Source: Prevotella sp.
Lineage (GTDB): Bacteria; Bacteroidota; Bacteroidia; Bacteroidales; Bacteroidaceae
Assembly (NCBI GenBank): GCA_024684515.1
Contig: JAIKWS010000060.1
Coordinates: 1-64,000, forward strand
Length of the DNA: 64,000 nt
Direction of reading: 5' to 3'
Both the position numbers and the translations under genes were made by a program. Below are positions 18,032 through 27,580 of this stretch, piece by piece; within the stretch, counting starts at the first letter, position 1, and each line of letters begins with the position of its first letter. A model generated the notes under the pieces. It saw nothing but the letters and a program-made list of their open reading frames with translations. It did not search any database and was not told where the DNA came from.

Positions 18032-20251
18032 ATGTGCAGATTGTTTAAAATGGTAACTAGTTCGCTGGGTGCGATGTTCATTTTGGCATCGTGCAGTGTG
18101 ACGCGTCATGTGCCAGAAGACAATAGCCTGCTTAATTCTGTTAGTGTAAAGGCATTGGGCGATTATCCTCAGGTGAACACGGCCAATCTGCGTAACTATG
18201 TACGTCAGATGCCTAATGCCAGGTGGTTTTCCATATTTCGTCTGCCATTGTATACTTACTCTCTTTCAGGTGCTGACTCGACACGATGGATCAATCGTGT
18301 GTTGCGGACTATTGGTGAGCCTCCTGTGATCTATGACTCGTTGAAGGCAGAACTCTCGCGTGCTGACTTGAGGCAACAGTTGCGAAATGAGGGGTTTCTC
18401 GATGCGGAGGTGGCCTATGAAGTCCGGCATCGTGGCAAGAAGACCGACATCACATATTGGCTGCAGCCAGGCGAACCCTATTTTCTGCATCACATCACCT
18501 ATAACATTGAGGATCCGCAGGTGGCGCACGTTCTTCAGAACGATAGCTTGCATAGACTGCTTTATGAAGGGATGCGATTTGATGTGAGTAAACTAGATGC
18601 AGAGCGTAAGCGCATCACAGCGGTGCTTACTGATAGTGGCTATTACCGTTTCCATAAGGAGTTTATTACTTATGAGGCTGATACGGCTGCGGGTTCACAT
18701 TTGATTGATGTCAAACTGAATCTGAGCTTGTTCCGACAGAACAATCGTCCAGACACTCTTCATACGCGATATCTTTTGCGTAACATCAGCTATGCTAGCG
18801 GTGACCCTCTCGATTCGGACATCCATCTGCGCCAGCATGTACTTGATGAGTGCACGCATTTCAGTGCGGGGGCTCCTTATTCGGCTACGGGACTGCGGAA
18901 TACCTACAACCACTTTGGGCGACTGCAAGCGGTGAAATATACAAACATCTTGCTCACCCCAGTAGGTAACGAGCCGTTGCTCGATTGTAATATTCAGATT
19001 CAGACCAACAAGCCTTCCACATTGAGCTTCCAGCCCGAGGGCACCAATACTGCTGGCGACCTGGGTGCGGCAGCCTCGCTGACCTATCAGAATCGCAACC
19101 TGTTTCGTGGCAGCGAGGTCCTCAGCGTGGAGTTGCGAGGTGCTTATGAGGCCATCAAGGGGCTTGAGGGATACAGCAATCAGAATTTTACAGAGTATTC
19201 TCTTGAGACGCGTTTGCAATTTCCGAGGTTCATACTGCCTTTTCTTAGCCACGAGCAGCGAAGCCGTATGAATGCCACCAGCGAGGTGTCGCTGCTTTAT
19301 GATCTTCAGGACCGCCCGGAATTTCATCGTCGTGTACTGTCTGCAGCATGGCGATATCGTTGGAATCTGCCTAATCGAAATGATCGCTTCCATCTTGATC
19401 TGCTAGACCTGAACTACGTGTTCATGCCTTGGATATCTGAAACCTTCCGGACTGAGTATCTAGAAAGTGAATCTTCGAGAAATGCTATTTTGCGCTATAA
19501 CTATGAAGATCTCTTCATCACCAAGCTGGGCTTCGGCTATTCCTATTCAAAGGGTCCCCTGGCATTGAAAACCAATATAGAGACCTCCGGAAACTTGCTT
19601 TCTGCTGGTGCCAGGCTCTTTGGTGTCGAGAAAGACAATCAGGGCCATTACCGTTTGTTCAATATTGCTTTTGCCCAATATGTGAAGGGCGACATTGACC
19701 TAACACGTTCCTTTGCCATCGACCCAAATAATCAGGTGGTGTTGCACCTAGGCTTTGGTATTGCCTATCCTTATGGAAATAGTAGCGTGCTGCCTTTTGA
19801 GAAGCGTTATTTTGCAGGAGGTGCGAATAGCGTCCGTGGTTGGAGTGTACGCTCGCTTGGGCCGGGTAAGTACAAAGAGCGCGACGGACGCATCAATTTC
19901 ATCAACCAGACTGGTGACATGAAACTCGATCTGAACGCAGAGTACCGTACCCACCTCTTCTGGAAACTAGATGGTGCCGCCTTTGTTGATGCTGGAAATA
20001 TCTGGACGTTGCGTGAATATGATATTCAGCCAGGTGGACAGTTCAAAATAGAAAACTTCCTCAGCCAGTTAGCCGTTAGCTACGGTATGGGCCTGCGGTT
20101 TAATCTTGGCTATTTCATCCTTCGTTTCGATCTGGGCATGAAAGCGGTAAATCCTGCCTTTGAGGAGGATGAAGAAGAGCATTATCCTATTTTCCACCCT
20201 CGTTTCAGTCGTGACTATGCTTTTCATTTTGCTGTAGGTCTACCATTCTGA
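18032..20251 (+). CDS. BamA/TamA (Omp85) family outer-membrane lipoprotein, TamL-like
   Basis: A 739-aa outer-membrane assembly protein. It begins with a lipoprotein signal (M-F-I-L-A-S-C), which fits the Bacteroidetes TamA homologue TamL rather than BamA. Residues about 30-330 hold POTRA-type repeats (L-R-N-E-G-F-L-D-A-E-V and G-Y-Y-R-F), and the C-terminal 400 residues form the Omp85 barrel, including V-R-G-W with the conserved loop Arg and a terminal F-H-F-A-V-G-L-P-F. A TamB partner is not in the window. The start at 18032 keeps the charged n-region (R3, K6); a start at 18050 would leave a more normal leader but lose those charges. Confidence 0.9.
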   Translation: MCRLFKMVTSSLGAMFILASCSVTRHVPEDNSLLNSVSVKALGDYPQVNTANLRNYVRQMPNARWFSIFRLPLYTYSLSGADSTRWINRVLRTIGEPPVIYDSLKAELSRADLRQQLRNEGFLDAEVAYEVRHRGKKTDITYWLQPGEPYFLHHITYNIEDPQVAHVLQNDSLHRLLYEGMRFDVSKLDAERKRITAVLTDSGYYRFHKEFITYEADTAAGSHLIDVKLNLSLFRQNNRPDTLHTRYLLRNISYASGDPLDSDIHLRQHVLDECTHFSAGAPYSATGLRNTYNHFGRLQAVKYTNILLTPVGNEPLLDCNIQIQTNKPSTLSFQPEGTNTAGDLGAAASLTYQNRNLFRGSEVLSVELRGAYEAIKGLEGYSNQNFTEYSLETRLQFPRFILPFLSHEQRSRMNATSEVSLLYDLQDRPEFHRRVLSAAWRYRWNLPNRNDRFHLDLLDLNYVFMPWISETFRTEYLESESSRNAILRYNYEDLFITKLGFGYSYSKGPLALKTNIETSGNLLSAGARLFGVEKDNQGHYRLFNIAFAQYVKGDIDLTRSFAIDPNNQVVLHLGFGIAYPYGNSSVLPFEKRYFAGGANSVRGWSVRSLGPGKYKERDGRINFINQTGDMKLDLNAEYRTHLFWKLDGAAFVDAGNIWTLREYDIQPGGQFKIENFLSQLAVSYGMGLRFNLGYFILRFDLGMKAVNPAFEEDEEEHYPIFHPRFSRDYAFHFAVGLPF

Positions 20252-20386
20252 CAGAAGTATGCTTGGGACGGTCTGACTGCTGTAGGCTTAACGCTTTGTT
20301 GGTCTCGCGGCAAAAGGATAGTACTAATTAAGTTTAATTTTAGTTGTAATGTTGGGCATTGCATGGGTTTATTTGATTTTTTTTGC

Positions 20387-20394
20387 TACCTTTG
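20387..20394 (+). promoter_or_regulatory. YycJ-like gene promoter, -7 box
   Basis: TACCTTTG matches TAnnTTTG and lies 21 nt before the start at 20416, in the 164-nt gap after the TamL-like gene. Confidence 0.65.
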
Positions 20395-20415
20395 CATACA
20401 AATTGAACACTAGAG

Positions 20416-21219
20416 ATGCTGAAATTCATATCTTTTGGCAGCGGTAGCAGCGGAAACTGCTATTTCCTGTACACAGAGAATGATGGGCTAATGATAGATG
20501 CCGGTGTAGGCATGCGCACACTGAAAAAGTATTTCCGAGAATATGGCCTGTCTTTGACGCAGATTCATGAGCTGATTATTACTCACGACCATGCTGACCA
20601 TATCAAGTGTGTGGGGAGCATTAGCCATGAACTACACCTGCCGGTTTATGCTACTGAACTGGTACACAAGGGTATTGACCGTAACTATTGTGTCACTCAT
20701 AAGGTTGATGTAGCGGATCGGCATCTTGTGGAGCCTTTAAAGCCTGTACAGATGGGCGACTTTCTCGTGACTCCGTTCAGTGTTCCCCACGACAGCAGCG
20801 ACAATGTGGGGTATATGATTGAGTATGAGGATATCGCATTTTGCATTATCACAGATGCAGGAAGTGTCACCGAGCAGATGGCTTCATATATATCTGCGGC
20901 CAATTACCTTGTTATTGAAGCTAATCACGATCGCGAGATGCTGATGGCGGGACCCTATCCCCAGCATCTTAAGCTGCGCATAACCAATGGTACAGGTCAT
21001 CTGAACAATAACGAATGTGGAAAGGCCATTGCAACGAATATGACAGAGCGTCTGCGACAAGTGTGGCTGTGTCATCTGTCAGAGGAGAATAATCATCCTG
21101 AGCTGGCTCGCAAAACCGTAGAGAGTGTGCTGCGTAGTTATGGCATCGTGGTGGGAAAAGATCTTCAGCTGCAGGTTCTCAAGCGGACTGTACCAACGGG
21201 TGTCTTCGAATTGTCTTGA
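20416..21219 (+). CDS. MBL-fold metallo-hydrolase (YycJ/WalJ type)
   Basis: A 267-aa cytoplasmic protein of the metallo-beta-lactamase superfamily. The two-metal motif T-H-D-H-A-D-H is at residues about 57-63, preceded by F-G-S-G-S-S-G-N-C-Y, the start typical of the YycJ/WalJ exonuclease-like group. Further ligands are in I-T-D-A-G and the late H-L-S-E-E-N-N-H segment. In other bacteria WalJ influences cell-wall or DNA-repair timing; its role here is inferred from family only. It is monocistronic and converges on the DUF389 gene. Confidence 0.88.
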   Translation: MLKFISFGSGSSGNCYFLYTENDGLMIDAGVGMRTLKKYFREYGLSLTQIHELIITHDHADHIKCVGSISHELHLPVYATELVHKGIDRNYCVTHKVDVADRHLVEPLKPVQMGDFLVTPFSVPHDSSDNVGYMIEYEDIAFCIITDAGSVTEQMASYISAANYLVIEANHDREMLMAGPYPQHLKLRITNGTGHLNNNECGKAIATNMTERLRQVWLCHLSEENNHPELARKTVESVLRSYGIVVGKDLQLQVLKRTVPTGVFELS

Positions 21220-21277
21220 ATATTTCACCTACTTTCCTAGGCATAGGGCCACTTGTAGTAGATGGAAAATAGCTGTT

Positions 21278-22624
21278 TTATAAACTGATGTCGCCTGCAA
21301 TGACTAGACTATCAGTCTTTGTTCGGGTTTGTAGCCAGTCGTGTAATTTCTGACTCTCTGCTGTCGACAACTGTTCTCTGTCAGTAGTCTGGACTATGGC
21401 GGTAACAAAGTGGCAGATGTTAGTGCTGTCGCGATTCACTTCCAATGCGCGGGCCATGCTGAGCTTGCTTACTTGCGGAAAGAGAGTAGCTAGCTCTGAT
21501 CGGATATCGGGGGCTAGTTCTTCTAAATAGGTGTATTTGGACAGTTGCTCGTTCAGTGTTGCATTCTCACTTGATAATTCCAGTAGCTTCTGGCGTTCGT
21601 TCTCGCGGCTGTTTGTCAGAAACGTCAACTGGTTGCTGAGTGCAAGAATGCTGTCGCTTTGCGTTCCTTGTATGATGTGCAAATGATAGCTTTCCAGTCC
21701 ATAGAGTTTCATTTTCTGTTCCGCTTCTGTCACTTTTCCTTCGTCTATCTCCTTGCCTACAGCGACGATGTTAAGTTTGAGACTGTCTTTGTCAATGCTG
21801 TTGGAGATGATCTGAGTGCCTCGTTGTGTTAGTTCCGCTTTGATGAATTTCTGCACATTGCTGTTCATGATGCTCTTGCGCACTATGCTCACAGTCATCA
21901 GTATGGCGGGAAGCATTGTCAGTACTACGATAGTGGTGACGATTCTTGTTGCACGTTTCTGCGATTTGTATTCTTTCTTCTGGAAATGCAGTAGCCGTGT
22001 ACATCCAAAGGTGGACAATGCAATGAATACGGTATTGATGAAAAACAGGTAGAATGCCCCAAGAGAGTAGAGCCAGTAGCCATTTGCCAGTCCGAAGCCA
22101 ACAGTACAAAGTGGGGGCATCAAGGCTGTGGCTATGGCAACGCCGGGAATGACGTTGCCCTTGCCGCCAGTGCAAAGGGCAATGATGCCTGCAGCACCGC
22201 CACAGAAGGCAATCAGTACGTCGTAGAGGGTGGGGGATGTGCGGGCCAGCAGTTCTGATTGTGCTTCGGAGATAGGGGTTATCAGAAAGTAGATTGTTGC
22301 CGTCAGCACGCTGATAAGTGTTGCTACACCATAGTTTTTTGCCGAGCGCTTGAGTAACTCCAGGTCGTTGATGCCTACTGCAAGTCCCATGCCGATGATG
22401 GGACCCATGAGTGGCGAGATGAGCATGGCACCGATAATGACTGCGGTAGAATTGATGTTAAGACCTAGTGAGGCAATAAATATGGCAAGTATCAATACCC
22501 ACAGGTTGGCTCCTCTGAAGGAGATACCACTGCATATCTGGTCTATGATTTTCTGTTCGTCCTCCTTGTCTGGTGTTAAATTGAAATAGCTGCTGAGATG
22601 ACTCATAAACCCTGTTGTTGCCAT
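21278..22624 (-). CDS. DUF389 family membrane protein
   Basis: A 448-aa protein. Residues about 38-240 contain six or so transmembrane segments with the DUF389 hallmarks A-S-L-G-L-N, A-V-I-I-G-A-M-L-I-S-P-L-M-G-P and A-T-A-L-M-P-P-L. The C-terminal 190 residues are soluble, with a coiled-coil stretch near residues 325-375 and possibly a periplasmic domain. The family is widespread but has no settled function. It lies downstream of rpsA on the same strand, separated by 162 nt that contain a terminator-like hairpin; no separate promoter is evident. Confidence 0.88.
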   Translation of the reverse strand: MATTGFMSHLSSYFNLTPDKEDEQKIIDQICSGISFRGANLWVLILAIFIASLGLNINSTAVIIGAMLISPLMGPIIGMGLAVGINDLELLKRSAKNYGVATLISVLTATIYFLITPISEAQSELLARTSPTLYDVLIAFCGGAAGIIALCTGGKGNVIPGVAIATALMPPLCTVGFGLANGYWLYSLGAFYLFFINTVFIALSTFGCTRLLHFQKKEYKSQKRATRIVTTIVVLTMLPAILMTVSIVRKSIMNSNVQKFIKAELTQRGTQIISNSIDKDSLKLNIVAVGKEIDEGKVTEAEQKMKLYGLESYHLHIIQGTQSDSILALSNQLTFLTNSRENERQKLLELSSENATLNEQLSKYTYLEELAPDIRSELATLFPQVSKLSMARALEVNRDSTNICHFVTAIVQTTDREQLSTAESQKLHDWLQTRTKTDSLVIAGDISL

Positions 22625-22678
22625 AGCTTGTCGTTTTTGATGTTAATTCCCCCTGTGATTTTGCCAGAATGCCTTTTT

Positions 22679-22715
22679 TAAGGAAATCCCCGCGACTCTT
22701 GTGGAATCGCGGGGA
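22679..22715 (-). terminator. Probable rpsA terminator hairpin
   Basis: TCCCCGCGA (22687-22695) pairs perfectly with TCGCGGGGA (22707-22715) around an 11-nt loop. It follows the rpsA stop by about 70 nt. The U-rich tail on the minus strand is weak, so termination may be partial. Confidence 0.55.
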
Positions 22716-22786
22716 AATGTTTATAGGTGTGACGCTACTTGGGCGTTTCTTTGGGAAGAATAGCCTGTTGCGTCTTGTAGACGATA

Positions 22787-24574
22787 TTATTCGCCTTTTT
22801 CCATCTGAGCCTTCAGCTGAGCCAGCACGTCGAGGTCGCCTAGCGAGGTCGATGCGGCAACGTTCTCAATCTTAGGTGTGTCGTCCTTCTTTGCGGCACG
22901 TGGAGCGGCAGCCTTGCGAGCGGCACGCTTCTCTTCACGCTGAGCATCTTCGAAAGTACGGCTGTGGCTGAGGATGATGCGCTTGCTGTCCTTGTTGAAT
23001 TCAATGACCTTGAAGGGCAGAACCTCGTTGAGCTGAGCCTGCGAGCCATCTTCCTTCACCAGGTGCTTAGGAGTTGCGAAGCCCTCGATGTTCTCCTCGA
23101 GCATGACAACGGCACCTTTTTCCAGGACTTCTGTAATCTTGCCCTCGTGGATGCTACCAACGGCATACTTCTCTTCGAAGGCATCCCAGGGATTGTCTTC
23201 CAGCTGCTTGTGGCCGAGGCTAAGACGACGGTTCTCCTTGTCGATGTCGAGCACGACAACGTCGATAGGCTCGCCAACCTTCGTGAATTCTGAGGGGTGC
23301 TTCACTTTCTTGGTCCAGCTCAGGTCGCTGATATGGATCAGACCGTCTACACCCTCTTCCAGCTCTACGAAGACGCCGAAGTTGGTGAAGTTTCTAACCT
23401 TGGCATTGTGCTTCGAGCCAACAGGATACTTCACGTCGATGGTCTCCCATGGGTCTTCCTTCAGCTGCTTGATGCCCAGTGACATCTTGCGCTCGTCACG
23501 GTCCAGAGTCAGGATGACTGCCTCCACCTCGTCGCCAACCTTCAGGAACTCCTGAGCGCTACGCAGGTGCTGGCTCCAAGACATCTCGCTGACTTGGATG
23601 AGGCCCTCAACGCCGGGCTGCACCTCAACGAATGCACCATAGTCGGCGATGACAACCACCTTGCCATGAATGTGGTCTCCAACCTTGAGCTCTGCATCCA
23701 GGGCATCCCAGGGATGTGGGGTGAGCTGCTTCAGGCCAAGGGCAATGCGCTTCTTCTCCTCATCGAAGTCGAGGATGACGACATTGATCTTCTGGTCGAG
23801 CTCGACAACCTTCTTGGGATCGTCAACACGGCCCCAAGAGAGATCGGTGATATGGATGAGTCCGTCTACGCCACCAAGGTCGACGAATACGCCGTAGGTG
23901 GTGATGTTCTTGACTGTACCTTCGAGAATCTGGCCCTTCTCCAGCTTGGAGATGATCTCTTGCTTCTGAGCCTCGAGTTCCTGCTCGATAAGAGCCTTGT
24001 GGCTGACAACCACGTTGCGGAATTCCTGGTTGATCTTCACCACCTTGAACTCCATGGTCTTGCCAACGAACTGGTCGTAGTCGCGTATTGGATGAACGTC
24101 GATCTGTGAGCCGGGCAGGAATGCCTCGATGCCAAATACATCGACTATCATGCCACCCTTGGTACGGCACTTGATGAAGCCCTGTACGACTTCTTCTGCA
24201 TCGAGGGCTGCGTTGACACGGTCCCAGGCCTTGCTCAGGCGAGCCTTCTTGTGAGAGAGCAGCAGCTTGCCGCTCTTGTCCTCGACGCTCTCCACGTAGA
24301 CTTCCACAATGTCACCCTCTTTCAAATCGGGGTTGTAGCGGAACTCTGCAGCGGGGATGATACCGTCGCTCTTGTAGCCGATGTTTACGACCACCTCTTT
24401 CTTGTCGACGGCGATGACCTTGCCATCCACAACCTGATGGTCGGCGACCTTGTTCAGGGTTTCGTCGTAGGCCTTGTCTAGCTCTTCTTTGCTGACGCTG
24501 GCTACGGTGCCATTCTCAAACTCATCCCAGTTGAAGTCTTCCAACGGCTGAACGTTCTTTGTTAATTCTGACAT
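22787..24574 (-). CDS. rpsA: 30S ribosomal protein S1
   Basis: S1 binds mRNA on the 30S subunit and helps initiation, which matters in Bacteroidetes where Shine-Dalgarno signals are weak. The 595-aa product contains six S1/OB repeats, recognisable from G-x-V-x-x-I-x-x-Y-G-x-F-V-x-x-x-G-V-x-G-L-I-H-I-T/S. An acidic N-terminus (F-N-W-D-E-F-E-N) and a basic Ala-rich tail are usual for the phylum. The frame is open up to 24664, but Met-Ser-Glu-Leu at 24574 is chosen because the upstream part is the structured leader. Confidence 0.95.
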   Translation of the reverse strand: MSELTKNVQPLEDFNWDEFENGTVASVSKEELDKAYDETLNKVADHQVVDGKVIAVDKKEVVVNIGYKSDGIIPAAEFRYNPDLKEGDIVEVYVESVEDKSGKLLLSHKKARLSKAWDRVNAALDAEEVVQGFIKCRTKGGMIVDVFGIEAFLPGSQIDVHPIRDYDQFVGKTMEFKVVKINQEFRNVVVSHKALIEQELEAQKQEIISKLEKGQILEGTVKNITTYGVFVDLGGVDGLIHITDLSWGRVDDPKKVVELDQKINVVILDFDEEKKRIALGLKQLTPHPWDALDAELKVGDHIHGKVVVIADYGAFVEVQPGVEGLIQVSEMSWSQHLRSAQEFLKVGDEVEAVILTLDRDERKMSLGIKQLKEDPWETIDVKYPVGSKHNAKVRNFTNFGVFVELEEGVDGLIHISDLSWTKKVKHPSEFTKVGEPIDVVVLDIDKENRRLSLGHKQLEDNPWDAFEEKYAVGSIHEGKITEVLEKGAVVMLEENIEGFATPKHLVKEDGSQAQLNEVLPFKVIEFNKDSKRIILSHSRTFEDAQREEKRAARKAAAPRAAKKDDTPKIENVAASTSLGDLDVLAQLKAQMEKGE

Positions 24575-24603
24575 GTTTAACTTCCCTTTCTCAGGGAGTA
24601 GTT

Positions 24604-24628
24604 GGTCTGAACAGGCGTTCATCAGACC
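24604..24628 (-). promoter_or_regulatory. Leader hairpin upstream of rpsA
   Basis: GGTCTGA and TCAGACC form a perfect 7-bp stem with an 11-nt loop, 29 nt before the rpsA start and inside a leader of about 125 nt that begins near the -7 box at 24706-24713. It may be the site where S1 represses its own translation; that is inference from S1 autoregulation in other bacteria. Confidence 0.5.
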
Positions 24629-24705
24629 GTTTTTTAAATGGTTAATAATCGTGAGAGCCAGCACCTGTTCTAGCCCTCATGCCCCTTCTGGAGCAAAAGT
24701 GGCTG

Positions 24706-24713
24706 CAAAGTTA
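24706..24713 (-). promoter_or_regulatory. rpsA promoter, -7 box
   Basis: TAACTTTG on the minus strand matches TAnnTTTG. It lies between the clpC stop (24764) and rpsA, so rpsA has its own promoter and a leader of roughly 125 nt. Confidence 0.65.
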
Positions 24714-24763
24714 CTCAAAATTATTGAGAGTGAATGAATTGCAGCCACGTTGATTCTCTAATT

Positions 24764-27307
24764 TTAAGAATCTTTAACTACTTCGAATGTCAGTTCCTCC
24801 TTTTCTGGGTTTTTATCTATGCGGATGGTGGCTGTGCTGGGCAGCTCGCCATTGATGATGAGCTCGCAGATGCCGTCTTCAACATAGTTCTGGAGGGCAC
24901 GTTTCAGGGGACGTGCTCCAAACTGCACGTCATAGCCCTTGGTGGCAACAAACTCCTTGGCTTCCGTACTGAGTTCAATCTGATAGCCAAGGTCGGCGAT
25001 GCGTTTCAGGAGGGGTCTCAGTTCAACGTTTACAATCTTCTTGATGGCTTCGAGGTCGAGCTGGTCGAAGGTGATAATCTCGTCCAGACGGTTCAGGAAT
25101 TCTGGGGAGAACTGTTTTGAGAGCGCTTTCTGTACGATGCTGCGGGCATGTTCACGGTCCTGTTCGTTCATAGCCATTCCTGCTGCTCCTGCCGTGAAGC
25201 CTACGCCACGTCCGAACTCTTTTAGTTGTCGTGTGCCGGCATTCGAAGTCATGATGATGACGGTGTTGCGGAAGTCCACAAAGCGTCCGTTGCCATCTGT
25301 CAGCCGTCCTTCGTCGAGAACCTGTAGCAGCAGGTTGAAGACGTTGCCGTGGGCTTTTTCTATCTCGTCGAGCAGCACGATGCTGTAGGGTTTCCTGCGT
25401 ACTCGCTCTGTCAGTTGTCCGCCTTCTTCATATCCCACATAGCCTGGAGGGGCTCCAATGAGGCGGCTCACGTTGAATGACTCTGTGTATTCCGACATAT
25501 CCACGCGGATGAGTGCGTCGGCCGATCCAAACATGAATTCTGCCAGTTTCTTGGCCAGATAGGTCTTGCCCACGCCAGTGGGTCCCAGGAACATAAAGGC
25601 ACCAATAGGGTGGTTGGGGTCTTTCAGTCCTACACGGTTACGCTGTATGGCCCTGACCATCTTGTCGATGGCTTTGTCCTGGGCTATAACGGCCTGTTTC
25701 AGCTCGTCGGCCATGCCTTTCATCCTGATGCCTTCGTTTTCTGCCATTCGTTGTACGGGCACACCTGTCATCATTGACACAACGTTGGCTACCTCTTCGT
25801 CGGTGACCGTCTGGCGGTCTTCGCTACTGCCGTCCTGCCATTTTGCGGTCAGTTTTTCCAGCTCGGCCTCCAGTTGTGTTTGCTTGTCGCGATAGCTGGC
25901 TGCCAGTTCGAAGTTCTGCCCCCTGACAGCACTCTGCTTGCGTTCCTTTACCAATTCCAGTTCCTTCTCTTTCTCTACGATTTCTGGTGGTATGCTGCCA
26001 TTTTTTAAATGTACGCGTGCGCCAGTCTCGTCTAGGGCATCAATGGCCTTGTCTGGGAAGGCCCGGTCAGCAATATAGCGTTCTGACAATTTGACACATG
26101 CCAGAATGGCGTCGTCAGTATATTCCACGTGGTGATGGCGCTCGTAGCGTTCCTTGATGTTGTGCAGGATGGCTAGTGTCTCCTCGGCTGTGGTTGGGTC
26201 GACGATGATTTTCTGGAAACGACGTTCCAGGGCACCGTCCTTCTCGATGGAATTGCGGTATTCATCCAGTGTTGTGGCTCCGATGCATTGTATGGTGCCT
26301 CGTGCCAGTGCCGGCTTCATGATGTTGGCAGCGTCCATGGTGCCTGCCGATGCACCGGCTCCGATGATGGTGTGTATTTCGTCGATGAAGACAATGATAT
26401 CATTGTTCTGCTCCAGTTCCTTCAGTAGAGCCTTGATGCGTTCCTCAAACTGTCCGCGATATTTGGTGCCAGCCACGATGCCTGTCATGTCTAGGCTTAC
26501 CAGACGTTTGTTGAAGAACATGGGCGAGCACCTGCGTTGTGCGACGAGCTGTGCCAGTCCTTCCACGATGGCACTTTTGCCCACGCCTGGTTCACCAATC
26601 AGGATAGGGTTGTTCTTTTTCCGTCGTCCCAGTATCTCCATCACTCGCTGTATCTCCTTTTCTCTGCCCACGATAGGATCTAGTTTTCCTTCGGCTGCCG
26701 CCACTGTAAGGTCGGTAGAGAAATTGTCGAGCACAGGTGTCTTACTCTTCTGTTTCTGAGCTGTTTGTGTCTTTGCGGTAGAACCATTGCTGCCACCATT
26801 GTTCTGTGGAGAGGAAGTACCGTAGTCATCCTCGTCCTCATCGGGCAGGCTGATGCCGTTCTTAGGCGATTGCTGAGCCTTGAGCAGGCTCAAAACGTCG
26901 TCGTAGTTCATGTCGTTCTTTTCTAATATTAGTTTTGCTCCGTTGTCTACTTTATCGTGCAGGATGGCAAGCAGCAGGTGCTGCTCGTCCACTCGTTGCT
27001 GTCGTTGTATGCGTGCCTCAAGCACCGCCAGTTTCAGAATGCTGGATGCCCTCTCGTTCAGCACCAGTTCGTGGGTGTTGACTGGCAGCGTGATGTCAGC
27101 TTGTCGCACTTGTTGTTCCAGTTCTTGCTTCAGCAGGGGGATGTCAAGTCGCAGACGATGGAACACGTCAATGACGGGACCGTCGTTCATGCGCAGAAGT
27201 CCTAGCAGCAAATGCTCGGGCCCAACAGAGCTTGAGGCCAGGCGTGCTGCTTCCTCGCGTGAGAAAGATAGTATTTCAGATACCTTGGGTGAAAACTGAC
27301 TTGTCAT
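24764..27307 (-). CDS. clpC: ATP-dependent Clp protease ATP-binding subunit ClpC
   Basis: An 847-aa Hsp100 unfoldase that feeds substrates to ClpP. It has an N-terminal double Clp-N domain (residues 1-145), a linker, AAA+ domain 1 with Walker A G-E-P-G-V-G-K-S near residue 240, a UVR-like middle helix pair at about 445-490 (K-Q-S-A-V-R-G-Q-N-F-E-L-A), and AAA+ domain 2 with G-P-T-G-V-G-K-T near 575 and the ClpB D2-small C-terminal domain. The short middle domain identifies ClpC rather than ClpB. No clean TAnnTTTG box is visible upstream, and clpP is not in the window. Confidence 0.93.
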   Translation of the reverse strand: MTSQFSPKVSEILSFSREEAARLASSSVGPEHLLLGLLRMNDGPVIDVFHRLRLDIPLLKQELEQQVRQADITLPVNTHELVLNERASSILKLAVLEARIQRQQRVDEQHLLLAILHDKVDNGAKLILEKNDMNYDDVLSLLKAQQSPKNGISLPDEDEDDYGTSSPQNNGGSNGSTAKTQTAQKQKSKTPVLDNFSTDLTVAAAEGKLDPIVGREKEIQRVMEILGRRKKNNPILIGEPGVGKSAIVEGLAQLVAQRRCSPMFFNKRLVSLDMTGIVAGTKYRGQFEERIKALLKELEQNNDIIVFIDEIHTIIGAGASAGTMDAANIMKPALARGTIQCIGATTLDEYRNSIEKDGALERRFQKIIVDPTTAEETLAILHNIKERYERHHHVEYTDDAILACVKLSERYIADRAFPDKAIDALDETGARVHLKNGSIPPEIVEKEKELELVKERKQSAVRGQNFELAASYRDKQTQLEAELEKLTAKWQDGSSEDRQTVTDEEVANVVSMMTGVPVQRMAENEGIRMKGMADELKQAVIAQDKAIDKMVRAIQRNRVGLKDPNHPIGAFMFLGPTGVGKTYLAKKLAEFMFGSADALIRVDMSEYTESFNVSRLIGAPPGYVGYEEGGQLTERVRRKPYSIVLLDEIEKAHGNVFNLLLQVLDEGRLTDGNGRFVDFRNTVIIMTSNAGTRQLKEFGRGVGFTAGAAGMAMNEQDREHARSIVQKALSKQFSPEFLNRLDEIITFDQLDLEAIKKIVNVELRPLLKRIADLGYQIELSTEAKEFVATKGYDVQFGARPLKRALQNYVEDGICELIINGELPSTATIRIDKNPEKEELTFEVVKDS

Positions 27308-27580
27308 TTTTGTGTATTATCCTTCTTCCTGTTACGACAAATAATCAGCAAAAGGTGTGCCAAACCCTTTGGAATAGTTGGTGAAGGATCGTGGCAATGG
27401 TATGGGTTGTGCACGGAGCAAGCAAACGTTTGAAATCTTTGTACGTGAATAGGTGGATTACGCAGGCAGTGACAATTGTTGGATTTTATTACCTATTGTC
27501 CCCAAAAACGAGAAATTTTTTACTGTTTTTTTTAGCAACATCTCATACGAATTCCTTCAAATGCCCTCACACAAAGGTTT

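Noticed and set aside
24604..24636. Plus-strand terminator (stem followed by TTTTTT)
   Set aside because: No plus-strand gene leads into it; the hairpin is better explained as part of the rpsA leader on the other strand.
24575..24664. N-terminal extension of ribosomal protein S1
   Set aside because: The frame is open, but it runs over the leader hairpin, and the family starts at Met-Ser-Glu-Leu.
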